From Chitinophaga pinensis (GTDB taxonomy: Bacteria > Bacteroidota > Bacteroidia > NS11-12g > UBA9320), in the NCBI GenBank assembly GCA_945890595.1, contig CAMDCQ010000103.1, positions 1 through 8,336 of the forward strand: 8,336 nt of DNA. The letters run 5' to 3'. Made by a program: the position numbers and the translations under genes. Under the pieces are notes generated by a model. It did no database searches and had not been told where the DNA came from. It saw only the letters and a program-made list of their open reading frames with translations. The first letter of the stretch is position 1. The number at the start of each line of letters is the position of its first letter. This document shows positions 1-5,992 of the stretch, in pieces.

Positions 1-215
1 TGTAGATTTAGAACATTTTTTTAGAATTATGAGACCTCATTTTGGGCATTTTTCTTTTTTTTATTCCTAATTGACATTCCATAAAAACACCAAAAATATC
101 TAGAGATCTTAATTGATTGCCCCTTTTTGACGAAAGCTGCCGCATAAATTTGATTTATGTGTATTAAATCATTTGGAAGTTCAACAGATAATCTTCGCGT
201 TAATATCCTTAATAT
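1..215. other. AT-rich edge region without a supported gene
   Basis: This stretch at the left edge is AT-rich with several T runs and frequent stop codons in most frames. The only open stretch touching the edge is plus-strand frame 2, positions 2-70: about 22 codons ending in TAA, containing FFRIMRPHFGHF. It could be the tail of a gene running in from the left, but it is too short to identify. A 6-bp inverted repeat (GATTTA at 152-157, TAAATC at 165-170, 7-base loop) lies downstream of the minus-strand gene ending at 216. It has no T run and is not called a terminator. No RNA gene was recognised. Confidence 0.4.
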
Positions 216-458
216 TTACTCTTCATTTAGCCCAATTCCAAAACCAAACAGTACAGCGACTAATCCAAGATGAATAATTAAGACGGCTTTTTGCCAAGTT
301 GGGCGGTCATTCCATTTTTGTTCTGGATTGAATGGGTCAAATACCATTCCAATCCCTAGAGAAGCTGCTGCTTCCATATAATCATTAGAAAAAAATGCTT
401 GGAACAATCCTAAAAGTAAAAATCCGATGTAAAGAAACTTGTTAATTTTTGGGTTCAT
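216..458 (-). CDS. small two-helix membrane protein of unknown function
   Basis: The gene encodes 80 residues with an ATG start and a TAA stop. Two hydrophobic segments are visible: about residues 8-24 (YIGFLLLGLFQAFF region) and 57-77 (KAVLIIHLGLVAVLFGFGIG). Both are long enough to cross the inner membrane. Between them is a soluble loop, DPFNPEQKWNDRPTWQKA, rich in Pro and Trp. The N-terminus is basic (MNPKINKF) and there is no signal-peptidase site, so it is probably an integral inner-membrane protein with both ends on the same side. I recall similar small proteins of unknown function in Bacteroidota, but cannot name a family. It lies 67 bases downstream of the araC-type gene on the same strand. 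It could be co-transcribed, but a TAATTTTG box in the gap suggests its own promoter. The ATG is preferred because the -7 box sits 22 bases upstream and no other in-frame start fits. Confidence 0.75.
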   Translation of the reverse strand: MNPKINKFLYIGFLLLGLFQAFFSNDYMEAAASLGIGMVFDPFNPEQKWNDRPTWQKAVLIIHLGLVAVLFGFGIGLNEE

Positions 459-480
459 ATTTTTGTATTTTGATTTGATA

Positions 481-488
481 CAAAATTA
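481..488 (-). promoter_or_regulatory. putative -7 box (TAATTTTG) for the small membrane protein gene
   Basis: Read on the minus strand this is TAATTTTG, matching the Bacteroidota consensus TAnnTTTG. It ends 22 bases before the ATG at 458, which would give a leader of roughly 17 bases. No convincing TTTG -33 element is seen at the expected distance, so confidence is moderate. The same 12-mer TTCTAATTTTGT recurs at the start of the araC-type gene. Confidence 0.4.
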
Positions 489-525
489 GAATCAAAAAAA
501 TAGTCGAAATTGTACTTTTAGGACA

Positions 526-1341
526 CTACTTTAATTCCCAAACTATCTTGTCACCATCTACTTTACTTGTTGACTTAAAAAAGTCTTTAGGATTGTGATT
601 GGTAAGTTTCCGGAATTCCTTAATGAAATAGGACTGGTCATAGTACCCTTCTTCATAAGTTATATCGGTCAAATTTTTCAATTCAGAACTGTTGAGTTTA
701 ATGGATAACGAATTTCTGAATCTGCAAATTCTTCGATACTCAATAGGGCTACAACCCATATGTTTATTAAAATGTCTTTGAAAGGTTTTCAACGTTAATC
801 CTACTTTGGTAGCAATAGCAGAAATAGTAGTTTGTTCGTTACCTTTTTCTAATAATTTAAGAGATTCTTCAATGGCGATTAACTCTTGGTTTTCAGAAAA
901 CTGAGATAGTAAAAACGATTCTAATTTACTTAAGTTATCCTCTCCTGAAAAAAGGTCTTCTCCAAAATTACGCCAAACGATATTTGTAAATTCTTGGGAG
1001 AAATTAGGTGCTATAGATTGATAATTATCACTTACAAATCTGTTGATTCCCACAGGCTTAAATACAATCGAAATTTCTCGCACTAATCCACTGTACTCTA
1101 ATAGAACAGGACTAGTATACTTACCTAATATTTCAATATGAAGACCACCAGAAGTGTTATCTGAAATTTCTAAACTCCGTTGGCTTCTTTTAATAGTTGC
1201 TCCTTTGAAAAATGATAGTCCCGTATTAGTGTGAGGAAAAGCTACATAAGTGTATTTAGAGCTGGACTTGCCATCATAAATATAAAAGCACTCAATATGC
1301 TTTTTTAAAATCGGTGAATTTGGAGTTATTGTCTTTATCAC
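526..1341 (-). CDS. AraC-family transcriptional regulator
   Basis: A 271-residue DNA-binding regulator. The C-terminal third carries the two helix-turn-helix units typical of AraC/XylS proteins. The first is at about residues 171-193 (TTISAIATKVGLTLKTFQRH), followed by the linker GCSPIEYRRICRFR at 196-209. The second is at about 223-246 (DITYEEGYYDQSYFIKEFRK), closed by the usual NPKDFF at 250-255. The N-terminal ~150 residues resemble the ligand/dimerisation part of Bacteroidota AraC proteins that begin with a PxxxLxxxI(E/K)CFY-like motif; the effector cannot be told from sequence. The start is GTG. The frame stays open upstream to a TGA at 1369-1371 but holds no ATG, and the N-terminal motif requires a start at or before this GTG. 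It lies upstream of, and on the same strand as, the small membrane protein gene, its most obvious candidate target besides itself. Family assignment is secure; targets are unknown. Confidence 0.93.
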   Translation of the reverse strand: MIKTITPNSPILKKHIECFYIYDGKSSSKYTYVAFPHTNTGLSFFKGATIKRSQRSLEISDNTSGGLHIEILGKYTSPVLLEYSGLVREISIVFKPVGINRFVSDNYQSIAPNFSQEFTNIVWRNFGEDLFSGEDNLSKLESFLLSQFSENQELIAIEESLKLLEKGNEQTTISAIATKVGLTLKTFQRHFNKHMGCSPIEYRRICRFRNSLSIKLNSSELKNLTDITYEEGYYDQSYFIKEFRKLTNHNPKDFFKSTSKVDGDKIVWELK

Positions 1342-1413
1342 AAAATTAGAAACAGGCCATAAATTTAATCAAATAAATAAACTTCAGCGAAATGCACAAC
1401 TCCAGTACTACCA

Positions 1414-1449
1414 TAAAAAAAGACCCCTACATTTATGTAGAGGTCTTAA
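1414..1449 (-). terminator. intrinsic terminator of the tRNA-Asn unit
   Basis: On the minus strand a 10-bp stem, AGACCTCTAC / GTAGGGGTCT (one G-T wobble), encloses the 6-base loop ATAAAT and is followed directly by a run of seven Ts. It begins about 9 bases after the 3' end of the tRNA. This is the only textbook rho-independent terminator in the window, and it separates the tRNA unit from the araC-type gene. Confidence 0.88.
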
Positions 1450-1455
1450 ATTGGG

Positions 1456-1529
1456 CGCCCTAACCTGGACTCGAACCAGGGACCCTTTGATTAACAGTCA
1501 AATGCTCTAACCAGCTGAGCTATTAAGGC
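1456..1529 (-). tRNA. tRNA-Asn (anticodon GTT)
   Basis: The 74-base gene folds into a full cloverleaf. The acceptor stem is GCCTTAA/TTAGGGC (one G-T wobble). The D arm has stem GCTC/GAGC around AGCTGGTTA. The anticodon stem is TTTGA/TCAAA with loop CTGTTAA, placing anticodon GTT at 1493-1495. The variable loop is GGGTC, and the T arm is CCTGG/CCAGG with loop TTCGAGT. The discriminator base is G, as in bacterial tRNA-Asn. The genomic bases after it are CCC, so the 3' CCA is not encoded and must be added by CCA-adding enzyme. The GTT anticodon reads AAC and AAU. It has its own promoter upstream and terminator downstream, so it is a single-gene transcription unit. Confidence 0.97.
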
Positions 1530-1556
1530 GTGATTGCTCCCTTTCAAAAGCGAGTG

Positions 1557-1585
1557 CAAAAATAGATTAATCCTTGAATTTCAAA
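1557..1585 (-). promoter_or_regulatory. promoter of tRNA-Asn (TTTG-N17-TATTTTTG)
   Basis: On the minus strand a TTTG element (1582-1585) is separated by 17 bases from TATTTTTG (1557-1564). This matches both halves of the Bacteroidota consensus (-33 TTTG, -7 TAnnTTTG). Transcription would start about 20 bases before the mature tRNA 5' end at 1529, leaving a short leader for RNase P to remove. It is the best two-element promoter in the window. The -33 half lies inside one arm of an inverted repeat. Confidence 0.7.
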
Positions 1586-1615
1586 ATATATTTTTCAATT
1601 ATTTTGAAATAATTG
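1578..1615. repeat. two overlapping perfect inverted repeats
   Basis: Two hairpins share sequence here. The first is an 11-bp perfect inverted repeat, ATTTCAAAATA (1578-1588) with TATTTTGAAAT (1600-1610), spacer 11. The second is a 9-bp perfect repeat, CAATTATTT (1596-1604) with AAATAATTG (1607-1615), spacer 2. They are mutually exclusive as RNA structures. They cover the stop codon of the decarboxylase gene (1599-1601) and the -33 element of the tRNA promoter. No T run follows on either strand, so this is not a standard terminator; in AT-rich DNA it may be partly chance. Confidence 0.55.
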
Positions 1616-2360
1616 TACAGCTACCCAATTTGCTCACTTTAGCCGTTATTTTTTTATTAATCTCAATGAAAACTGCAGGAGTTGCAGCACCTGCCAGTAA
1701 GATATCGCCTGCTTTAAACGGCTGATTATACTTAACCGCCAATCTCGAAGCATTACATACCGACAAATAGGGGTTATCCAGAATGGCATCACTGCGATCT
1801 TGTTCTCTGACCTCCGTATCAAACATAAGCGCTATATCTAGCCCATTTAAAGAGGTAGGTAATGGTTGCCAAGCGCCTACCACAAAAGCAGACGAGGAAC
1901 AGTTGTCTGCTATAACGTCTTCTAATGAGAATTTAAAATTTTCGTATCGCGAATCTATTATTTCTATGGCAGGTGCACACGCTTGTATATACTCCGGTAT
2001 TTCGTCAAGGGATATTTCTCTATCCAAATCTTTTTTTAACAAAAAGGCTATTTCGGGCTCTGCCCTGGGGTGGATAAAAGCACTTAAGTCCATTTCTGAT
2101 CCACTCTTGTACCACATAGCGTCTGTCAGTCTACCCCAAATCATATCATGAACACCCATTTGCTCCATTTTGGCAAACGAAGTAAATCCTAGTTTCAAAC
2201 CTACAAATTTTTCGCCTCGAGCATAGCGTTCTTCCAATGATAACCGCTGTATCTCATAGGCTTGTTCTTCTGAAATACGCTCGCTTTGGCTAATTTGCAC
2301 AATTGCTTTTGCATTTTTAGCAGCAAGATCTAATTGTATTGCTATTTCATTTAGGATCAT
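1599..2360 (-). CDS. 4-oxalocrotonate decarboxylase-type enzyme (FAH/hydratase-decarboxylase family)
   Basis: The protein of 253 residues, counted from the ATG at 2360, belongs to the 2-keto-4-pentenoate hydratase / 4-oxalocrotonate decarboxylase family (about 260 residues in Pseudomonas DmpH). The characteristic blocks are present in order: VGLKLGFTSFAKMEQMGV (53-70, likely catalytic Lys56), HPRAEPEIAF (97-106), IEIIDSRYENFKFSLEDVIADN (132-153) and GDILLAGAATPAVFI (218-232). Glu101, Glu103 and Glu133 are the expected Mg2+ ligands. SRYENFKF followed by ADNxSS is much more like the decarboxylases (DmpH/NahK/XylI) than MhpD-type hydratases. It would convert 2-oxo-3-hexenedioate to 2-hydroxypenta-2,4-dienoate plus CO2, a late step of catechol meta-cleavage or of 2-aminomuconate (kynurenine-route) breakdown; which route applies here is not visible. 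An upstream in-frame TTG at 2408 would add 16 hydrophobic residues absent from the family and is rejected. No other pathway gene is in the window. Confidence 0.85.
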   Translation of the reverse strand: MILNEIAIQLDLAAKNAKAIVQISQSERISEEQAYEIQRLSLEERYARGEKFVGLKLGFTSFAKMEQMGVHDMIWGRLTDAMWYKSGSEMDLSAFIHPRAEPEIAFLLKKDLDREISLDEIPEYIQACAPAIEIIDSRYENFKFSLEDVIADNCSSSAFVVGAWQPLPTSLNGLDIALMFDTEVREQDRSDAILDNPYLSVCNASRLAVKYNQPFKAGDILLAGAATPAVFIEINKKITAKVSKLGSCTIISK

Positions 2361-2371
2361 GACCGCGAAGG

Positions 2372-2379
2372 TAAATATA
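2372..2379 (-). promoter_or_regulatory. weak -7 box (TATATTTA) before the decarboxylase gene
   Basis: The minus strand reads TATATTTA, one mismatch from TAnnTTTG (final G to A). It ends 11 bases before the ATG at 2360, the spacing seen for other genes here, and would give a leader of only about five bases. No clear -33 element is present. It supports the 2360 start over the TTG at 2408. Confidence 0.35.
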
Positions 2380-2433
2380 GAAATGTGTATTAGTTGAATA
2401 TATCCCAAGTAATGATTAGGAAATTGAAAAAAC

Positions 2434-2441
2434 TACTTTTG
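2434..2441 (+). promoter_or_regulatory. -7 box (TACTTTTG) giving a probably leaderless kinase mRNA
   Basis: TACTTTTG is a full match to TAnnTTTG and is followed by only four bases (CGCC) before the ATG at 2446. The expected start of transcription therefore falls on or next to the A of the start codon, leaving no room for a ribosome binding site. A -33 TTTG is not evident at the usual spacing. Confidence 0.6.
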
Positions 2442-2445
2442 CGCC

Positions 2446-3369
2446 ATGAGTTTATTAGTGATAGGAAGCGTGGCTTTTGATGCCATCGAGACACCATTTG
2501 GCAAAACAGATAAAATTATTGGTGGAGCTGCCACTTATATTTCACTAAGTAGTAGCTATTTTACCCATGATGTAAATCTAGTGGCCGTAGTTGGCGGAGA
2601 TTTCCCAAAGGAAGATATCACATTGTTAGAAAAACACGGCGTCAATACAGAAGGTTTACAAATCAAAGAAAATGAGAAGTCATTTTTTTGGAGTGGTAAA
2701 TACCATAATGATATGAATAGTCGGGACACGTTGGTTACCGAGTTAAATGTATTGGGCGATTTTGATCCAATTATACCTGCCACTTATCAAGGCAGTGAAT
2801 ACGTAATGCTAGGTAATCTCTCGCCAGAAGTTCAACGTACCGTGATCGAGCGCATGGAAACCAAACCAAAACTAATCGCAATGGACACCATGAACTTTTG
2901 GATGGATATTGCTCGCGAAGAATTGGATAAGACCATAGCCCTAGTTGACGTACTTATTATCAATGATGAAGAAGCTCGTCAATTAAGTGGTGAATATGCA
3001 CTTAAAACCGCTGCTAAAAAAATAATGGCTATGGGTCCAAAGTTCCTTATTATCAAAAAAGGAGAGCATGGTGCACTCTTGTTTGGTGAAGACAAAATCT
3101 ACTATTGCCCTGCCTTACCTTTAGAATCCGTATTTGATCCAACAGGAGCCGGTGATACTTTTGCCGGAGGATTTATTGGTCACCTTGCTGCATCAGATGA
3201 TATTTCGTTTGCCAACATGAAAAGAGCAGTAATATACGGCAGTGCGATGGCTAGTTTCTGTGTAGAGAAATTTGGAACTGAACGAATCTTAAACTTGAGT
3301 AAGGAAGAAGTAAATACTCGCGTTCAAGAGTTTATTGATTTAAGTCAAGTCGAAATCAGTTTGGCTTAA
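2446..3369 (+). CDS. PfkB-family carbohydrate/nucleoside kinase
   Basis: The 307-residue protein has the complete ribokinase/PfkB fold signature, so it should transfer the gamma-phosphate of ATP to a sugar or nucleoside hydroxyl in the cytoplasm. The N-terminal strand is MSLLVIGSVAFDAIETPFGK. GGAATY at 26-31 is the substrate-binding glycine pair, followed by VVGGDFP (48-54). NDEEARQLSG is at 173-182 and IIKKGEHGALLF at 202-213. The nucleotide/anion-hole motif DPTGAGDTFAGGF is at 231-243, with Asp237 as catalytic base. Length is normal for the family. The acceptor is not predictable from these motifs: ribokinase, fructokinase and adenosine kinase subfamilies all share them. It is a single gene, divergent from the decarboxylase gene with 85 bases between starts; divergence alone does not link their functions. 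The start is fixed by the -7 box only five bases before the ATG. Confidence 0.93.
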   Translation: MSLLVIGSVAFDAIETPFGKTDKIIGGAATYISLSSSYFTHDVNLVAVVGGDFPKEDITLLEKHGVNTEGLQIKENEKSFFWSGKYHNDMNSRDTLVTELNVLGDFDPIIPATYQGSEYVMLGNLSPEVQRTVIERMETKPKLIAMDTMNFWMDIAREELDKTIALVDVLIINDEEARQLSGEYALKTAAKKIMAMGPKFLIIKKGEHGALLFGEDKIYYCPALPLESVFDPTGAGDTFAGGFIGHLAASDDISFANMKRAVIYGSAMASFCVEKFGTERILNLSKEEVNTRVQEFIDLSQVEISLA

Positions 3370-3443
3370 GGACGATTTTTTCTTTCACACATTCTTCTCC
3401 CCTAGTGTTACTTCACATGGCTAGGGCTTCCCAATTATTTATT

Positions 3444-3451
3444 TATTTTTG
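3444..3451 (+). promoter_or_regulatory. putative -7 box (TATTTTTG) upstream of recJ
   Basis: TATTTTTG matches TAnnTTTG and lies 48 bases before the recJ TTG start, implying a leader of about 43 bases. The 130-base kinase-recJ gap makes a separate promoter plausible. There is no clear -33 TTTG, and the region is AT-rich, so chance is possible. Confidence 0.35.
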
Positions 3452-3499
3452 AAAAATAATGGATAGCATTTATCAACTGCTACCCTAACGCTATTCATA

Positions 3500-5233
3500 T
3501 TGGAAAATTCAATTTTAAAAACCAAGATCTGGAAACAGAAATCTTCTCCTGAACAAACACTCGTAGATGTGCTTACCCAGGAATTAAATGCACCTGAAAT
3601 AATCGCTAAAATGCTAGTGCAGCGAGGTATTGATTCGTCAGACAAGGTCAAAAAATTCTTCAATCCTAGAATTGGCGATATGCATGATCCTTTCTTGATG
3701 AAGGATATGGACAAGGCTATTGAACGCATTCAAACTGCACAAGAACAGAAAGAAGGCGTTTTAATCTTTGGAGACTACGATGTAGATGGGACCACTTCCG
3801 TAGCCTTAGCGTATTCTTTTTTTAAGGATAAATTTGACAAAATAGATTACTACATCCCCGACCGATACAAGGAAGGTTACGGCATAAGTAATGACGGTAT
3901 CGACTACGCTAAGGCAAATGGCTTAAGCTTAATCATAGCCTTAGATTGTGGTATTCGCTCGATTGACAAGATAGAGTATGCAACTTCAATGGGAATAGAT
4001 TTTATTATCTGCGACCACCACTTGCCTGGCGCAGAGATTCCAAAAGCAGTTGCAGTTTTAGATCCTAAGCGAAGTGATTGCGAATATCCATTCAAAGAAT
4101 TGGCAGGATGCGGCATCGGATTAAAACTAGCACAAGCATATAGTCAGGTAAACGACTTGGACGAGCGCGAATATTTACAATACCTAGATTATGCCACCCT
4201 TAGTATTGCGAGTGACATAGTGCCGATTGTGGACGAAAATAGAATTATCGCCCATTTTGGATTAAAAATAATAAATCAACAACCTAGGATTGGATTGCGC
4301 AAACTTAAGGAGATTTCAATTAACAAAGACGAACTCACTATCGGAGATTTAGTGTTTTATATAGGACCTCGTATAAACGCCGCTGGTCGAATGGACGATG
4401 CTAAAAGTGCAGTTAAAATGCTTATAGCTTCTGACGATGCAACAGCCGACGAATACGCTAATGAGCTACAAACACAAAATGCCAGTCGAAAGCTTGTAGA
4501 TCAAAAAATTACAGCAGATTTTCAGGAAATTATTGCTAAAAACCCAGCATTGCTAGATCGTAAAACGCATGTATTTTACAAAGAAGATTGGCATAAAGGA
4601 GTTGTTGGTATTGCGGCGAGCAGAGCTATTGAGTTATACTACCGGCCTACTATTATACTCACCAAAAGCGGGGAAGGTATTTTAGCCGGGAGTGCGCGAA
4701 GTATAAGCGGTTTTGATGTGCATGCTGCATTGGAAAAATGCAGTGAACATTTAATTCAGTTTGGTGGGCACATGTATGCCGCAGGAATGACACTAAAGGC
4801 TGAAAATCTTGATGCGTTTCGGGAAGCATTTGAAAAAGTGGGTGAAGAAATGCTTGATGAGGAAATGCTGACCCCAAAAGTTTACTACGATGCTGCACTT
4901 GATGCAAACGAGGTAGATATGAAATTCTTAAACATCCTGAACAAAATGGCTCCTTTCGGCCCGGGGAATATGACACCCGTTTTTTACGCTAAAAACTTAA
5001 AAGATGATGGGACGGGTAAAATAATAGGTCAGACACAAGAGCATATTAGATTAAACATAAAACGCTCCAAAGATGCAATAGCAGCCGTTGGATTTGGCAT
5101 GGCTTCTCAATTTGCTGACATAAAAAAAGCAGACTCTTTTGAAGCCTGCTTTCAGATTAACGAAAATGTATTTCGTAACGTATCATCTCTTCAACTGATG
5201 TTGAAGGACATTAGAATTACCAAGGATGTCTAA
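3500..5233 (+). CDS. recJ: single-stranded-DNA-specific exonuclease RecJ
   Basis: The 577-residue protein matches RecJ, the 5'-to-3' single-strand exonuclease of recombination and mismatch/base-excision repair. The DHH-family metal motifs are all present: GDYDVDGTTS (91-100, Asp92/94/96), ALDCG (147-151), CDHHLPG (171-177, the DHH motif) and SIASDIVPI (235-243). GPRINAAGRM is at 289-298. The DHHA1 half carries WHKGVVGIAASR (364-375) and GGHMYAAGMTL (422-432). The last ~110 residues (from about PFGPGNMTPVF at 485) form the OB-like DNA-binding domain. Length is normal for Bacteroidota RecJ. The start is TTG: no in-frame ATG precedes it, and the N-terminal Trp11 and following LVQRGI block align with other RecJ N-termini as I remember them. 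The 3' end overlaps the convergent beta-barrel gene by 17 bases, and no terminator separates them. Confidence 0.97.
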   Translation: MENSILKTKIWKQKSSPEQTLVDVLTQELNAPEIIAKMLVQRGIDSSDKVKKFFNPRIGDMHDPFLMKDMDKAIERIQTAQEQKEGVLIFGDYDVDGTTSVALAYSFFKDKFDKIDYYIPDRYKEGYGISNDGIDYAKANGLSLIIALDCGIRSIDKIEYATSMGIDFIICDHHLPGAEIPKAVAVLDPKRSDCEYPFKELAGCGIGLKLAQAYSQVNDLDEREYLQYLDYATLSIASDIVPIVDENRIIAHFGLKIINQQPRIGLRKLKEISINKDELTIGDLVFYIGPRINAAGRMDDAKSAVKMLIASDDATADEYANELQTQNASRKLVDQKITADFQEIIAKNPALLDRKTHVFYKEDWHKGVVGIAASRAIELYYRPTIILTKSGEGILAGSARSISGFDVHAALEKCSEHLIQFGGHMYAAGMTLKAENLDAFREAFEKVGEEMLDEEMLTPKVYYDAALDANEVDMKFLNILNKMAPFGPGNMTPVFYAKNLKDDGTGKIIGQTQEHIRLNIKRSKDAIAAVGFGMASQFADIKKADSFEACFQINENVFRNVSSLQLMLKDIRITKDV

Positions 5234-5930
5234 TATGTTGTCTTTTAGTTAGGCTAATATCGTATGCTAAATAACCCATTAATGCCATATTAGTAGCTTT
5301 ACCAAGTCTATCGTCTTTGTAAATATTAAGCATACCGAAATTAGATCGGGCTCCGACGATAAGTCTTTTTCCGTTTTCACCGAGATTAAAATTAACTCCG
5401 ATTCCGGCAGTGATGCCTACATCTATACTACGTGGAGTTAAATCTGCGGCTACAATGGAATCAGCAGTACCAATATACGGAGCGATTACATCCGGGTTAT
5501 TGTATGACGTCACACTTAATCCATAAGCGAAATATGGTCCTCCCTCAAGAAAAAAGTACGATTTTGGCTGGCCAACTCTATACGGAATAAGTTGTTTCTT
5601 TTTGAAAGGCATCATATATTGAACCGTGATTGGAATTTGCACATATGAACCACCACCTGGAGTCATAATTGTAAATCCCTCTCCATCTATTTGATTGGTT
5701 GGATAAAGCAGCGCTCTAGAATCAAAAAGAATGTCACCTTCTATAATCAATTTCTTATAGATTTGGTGCTTATAGCCCAAACCAGCTAAGATACCCACTC
5801 CTGAAGTAGCTCCCTCATATCCTTGCGCCATTGATAGACCAGCACCACCCTTTACTTGAAACCATTGTTGAGCATTACTCTGAACTGAAAAACCAGTTAT
5901 AATAAGTAGGCTTAAAAGTATTTTTTTCAT
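5217..5930 (-). CDS. outer membrane beta-barrel protein (PorT-like)
   Basis: The 237-residue exported protein has a clear Sec signal peptide: MKK, a hydrophobic core ILLSLLIITGFSV, and likely cleavage after SNA (residue 20) before QQW. The mature part alternates short amphipathic strands with turns, for example FQVKGGAGLSMAQ, GVGILAGLGYKHQI, LIIEGDILFDSRAL, YVQIPITVQYMMPF, FLEGGPYFAYGLSV, DVGITAGIGVNFNLG and NMALMGYLAYDISL. This is the pattern of the Bacteroidota 'outer membrane beta-barrel' (PorT-type) domain, with its typical IPI...V strand and G-x-GPYFAYG strand. I expect an 8-10-stranded barrel in the outer membrane; no ligand or transport role can be assigned. The C-terminus (KRQHIRHPW) is basic and does not end in the usual aromatic strand. 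It is divergent from lptB (78 bases between starts) and converges on recJ. Confidence 0.85.
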   Translation of the reverse strand: MKKILLSLLIITGFSVQSNAQQWFQVKGGAGLSMAQGYEGATSGVGILAGLGYKHQIYKKLIIEGDILFDSRALLYPTNQIDGEGFTIMTPGGGSYVQIPITVQYMMPFKKKQLIPYRVGQPKSYFFLEGGPYFAYGLSVTSYNNPDVIAPYIGTADSIVAADLTPRSIDVGITAGIGVNFNLGENGKRLIVGARSNFGMLNIYKDDRLGKATNMALMGYLAYDISLTKRQHIRHPW

Positions 5931-5951
5931 CTTTAGTTTTAATTAATTCGA

Positions 5952-5959
5952 CAAATATA
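5952..5959 (-). promoter_or_regulatory. -7 box (TATATTTG) for the beta-barrel gene
   Basis: The minus strand reads TATATTTG, a full match to TAnnTTTG, 21 bases before the ATG at 5930. The leader would be about 16 bases and A-rich (AAAACTAAAG before ATG), as is common for Bacteroidota translation starts without a Shine-Dalgarno sequence. A -33 element is not evident. Confidence 0.5.
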
Positions 5960-5992
5960 ATTGAAAACACATATTTGCTATTCATTAGACAT

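Noticed and set aside
8..49. Minus-strand 13-codon frame beginning MPKMRSHNSKKMF, reminiscent of the start of ribosomal protein L35
   Set aside because: It ends at a stop after 13 codons and nothing further of L35 follows in any frame, so this is most likely chance in AT-rich DNA.
1783..2151. Plus-strand open frame opposite the decarboxylase gene
   Set aside because: It is fully contained in the decarboxylase coding region on the other strand, with no domain or upstream signal.
2361..2408. Upstream TTG start for the decarboxylase gene at 2408
   Set aside because: It adds 16 hydrophobic residues not found in the family. The ATG at 2360 fits the family length and has a -7-like box at normal spacing.
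3400..3426. Hairpin CCCTAG/CTAGGG after the kinase gene as a terminator
   Set aside because: The stem is only 6 bp with a 15-base loop and no T run follows directly, so there is too little support for an intrinsic terminator.
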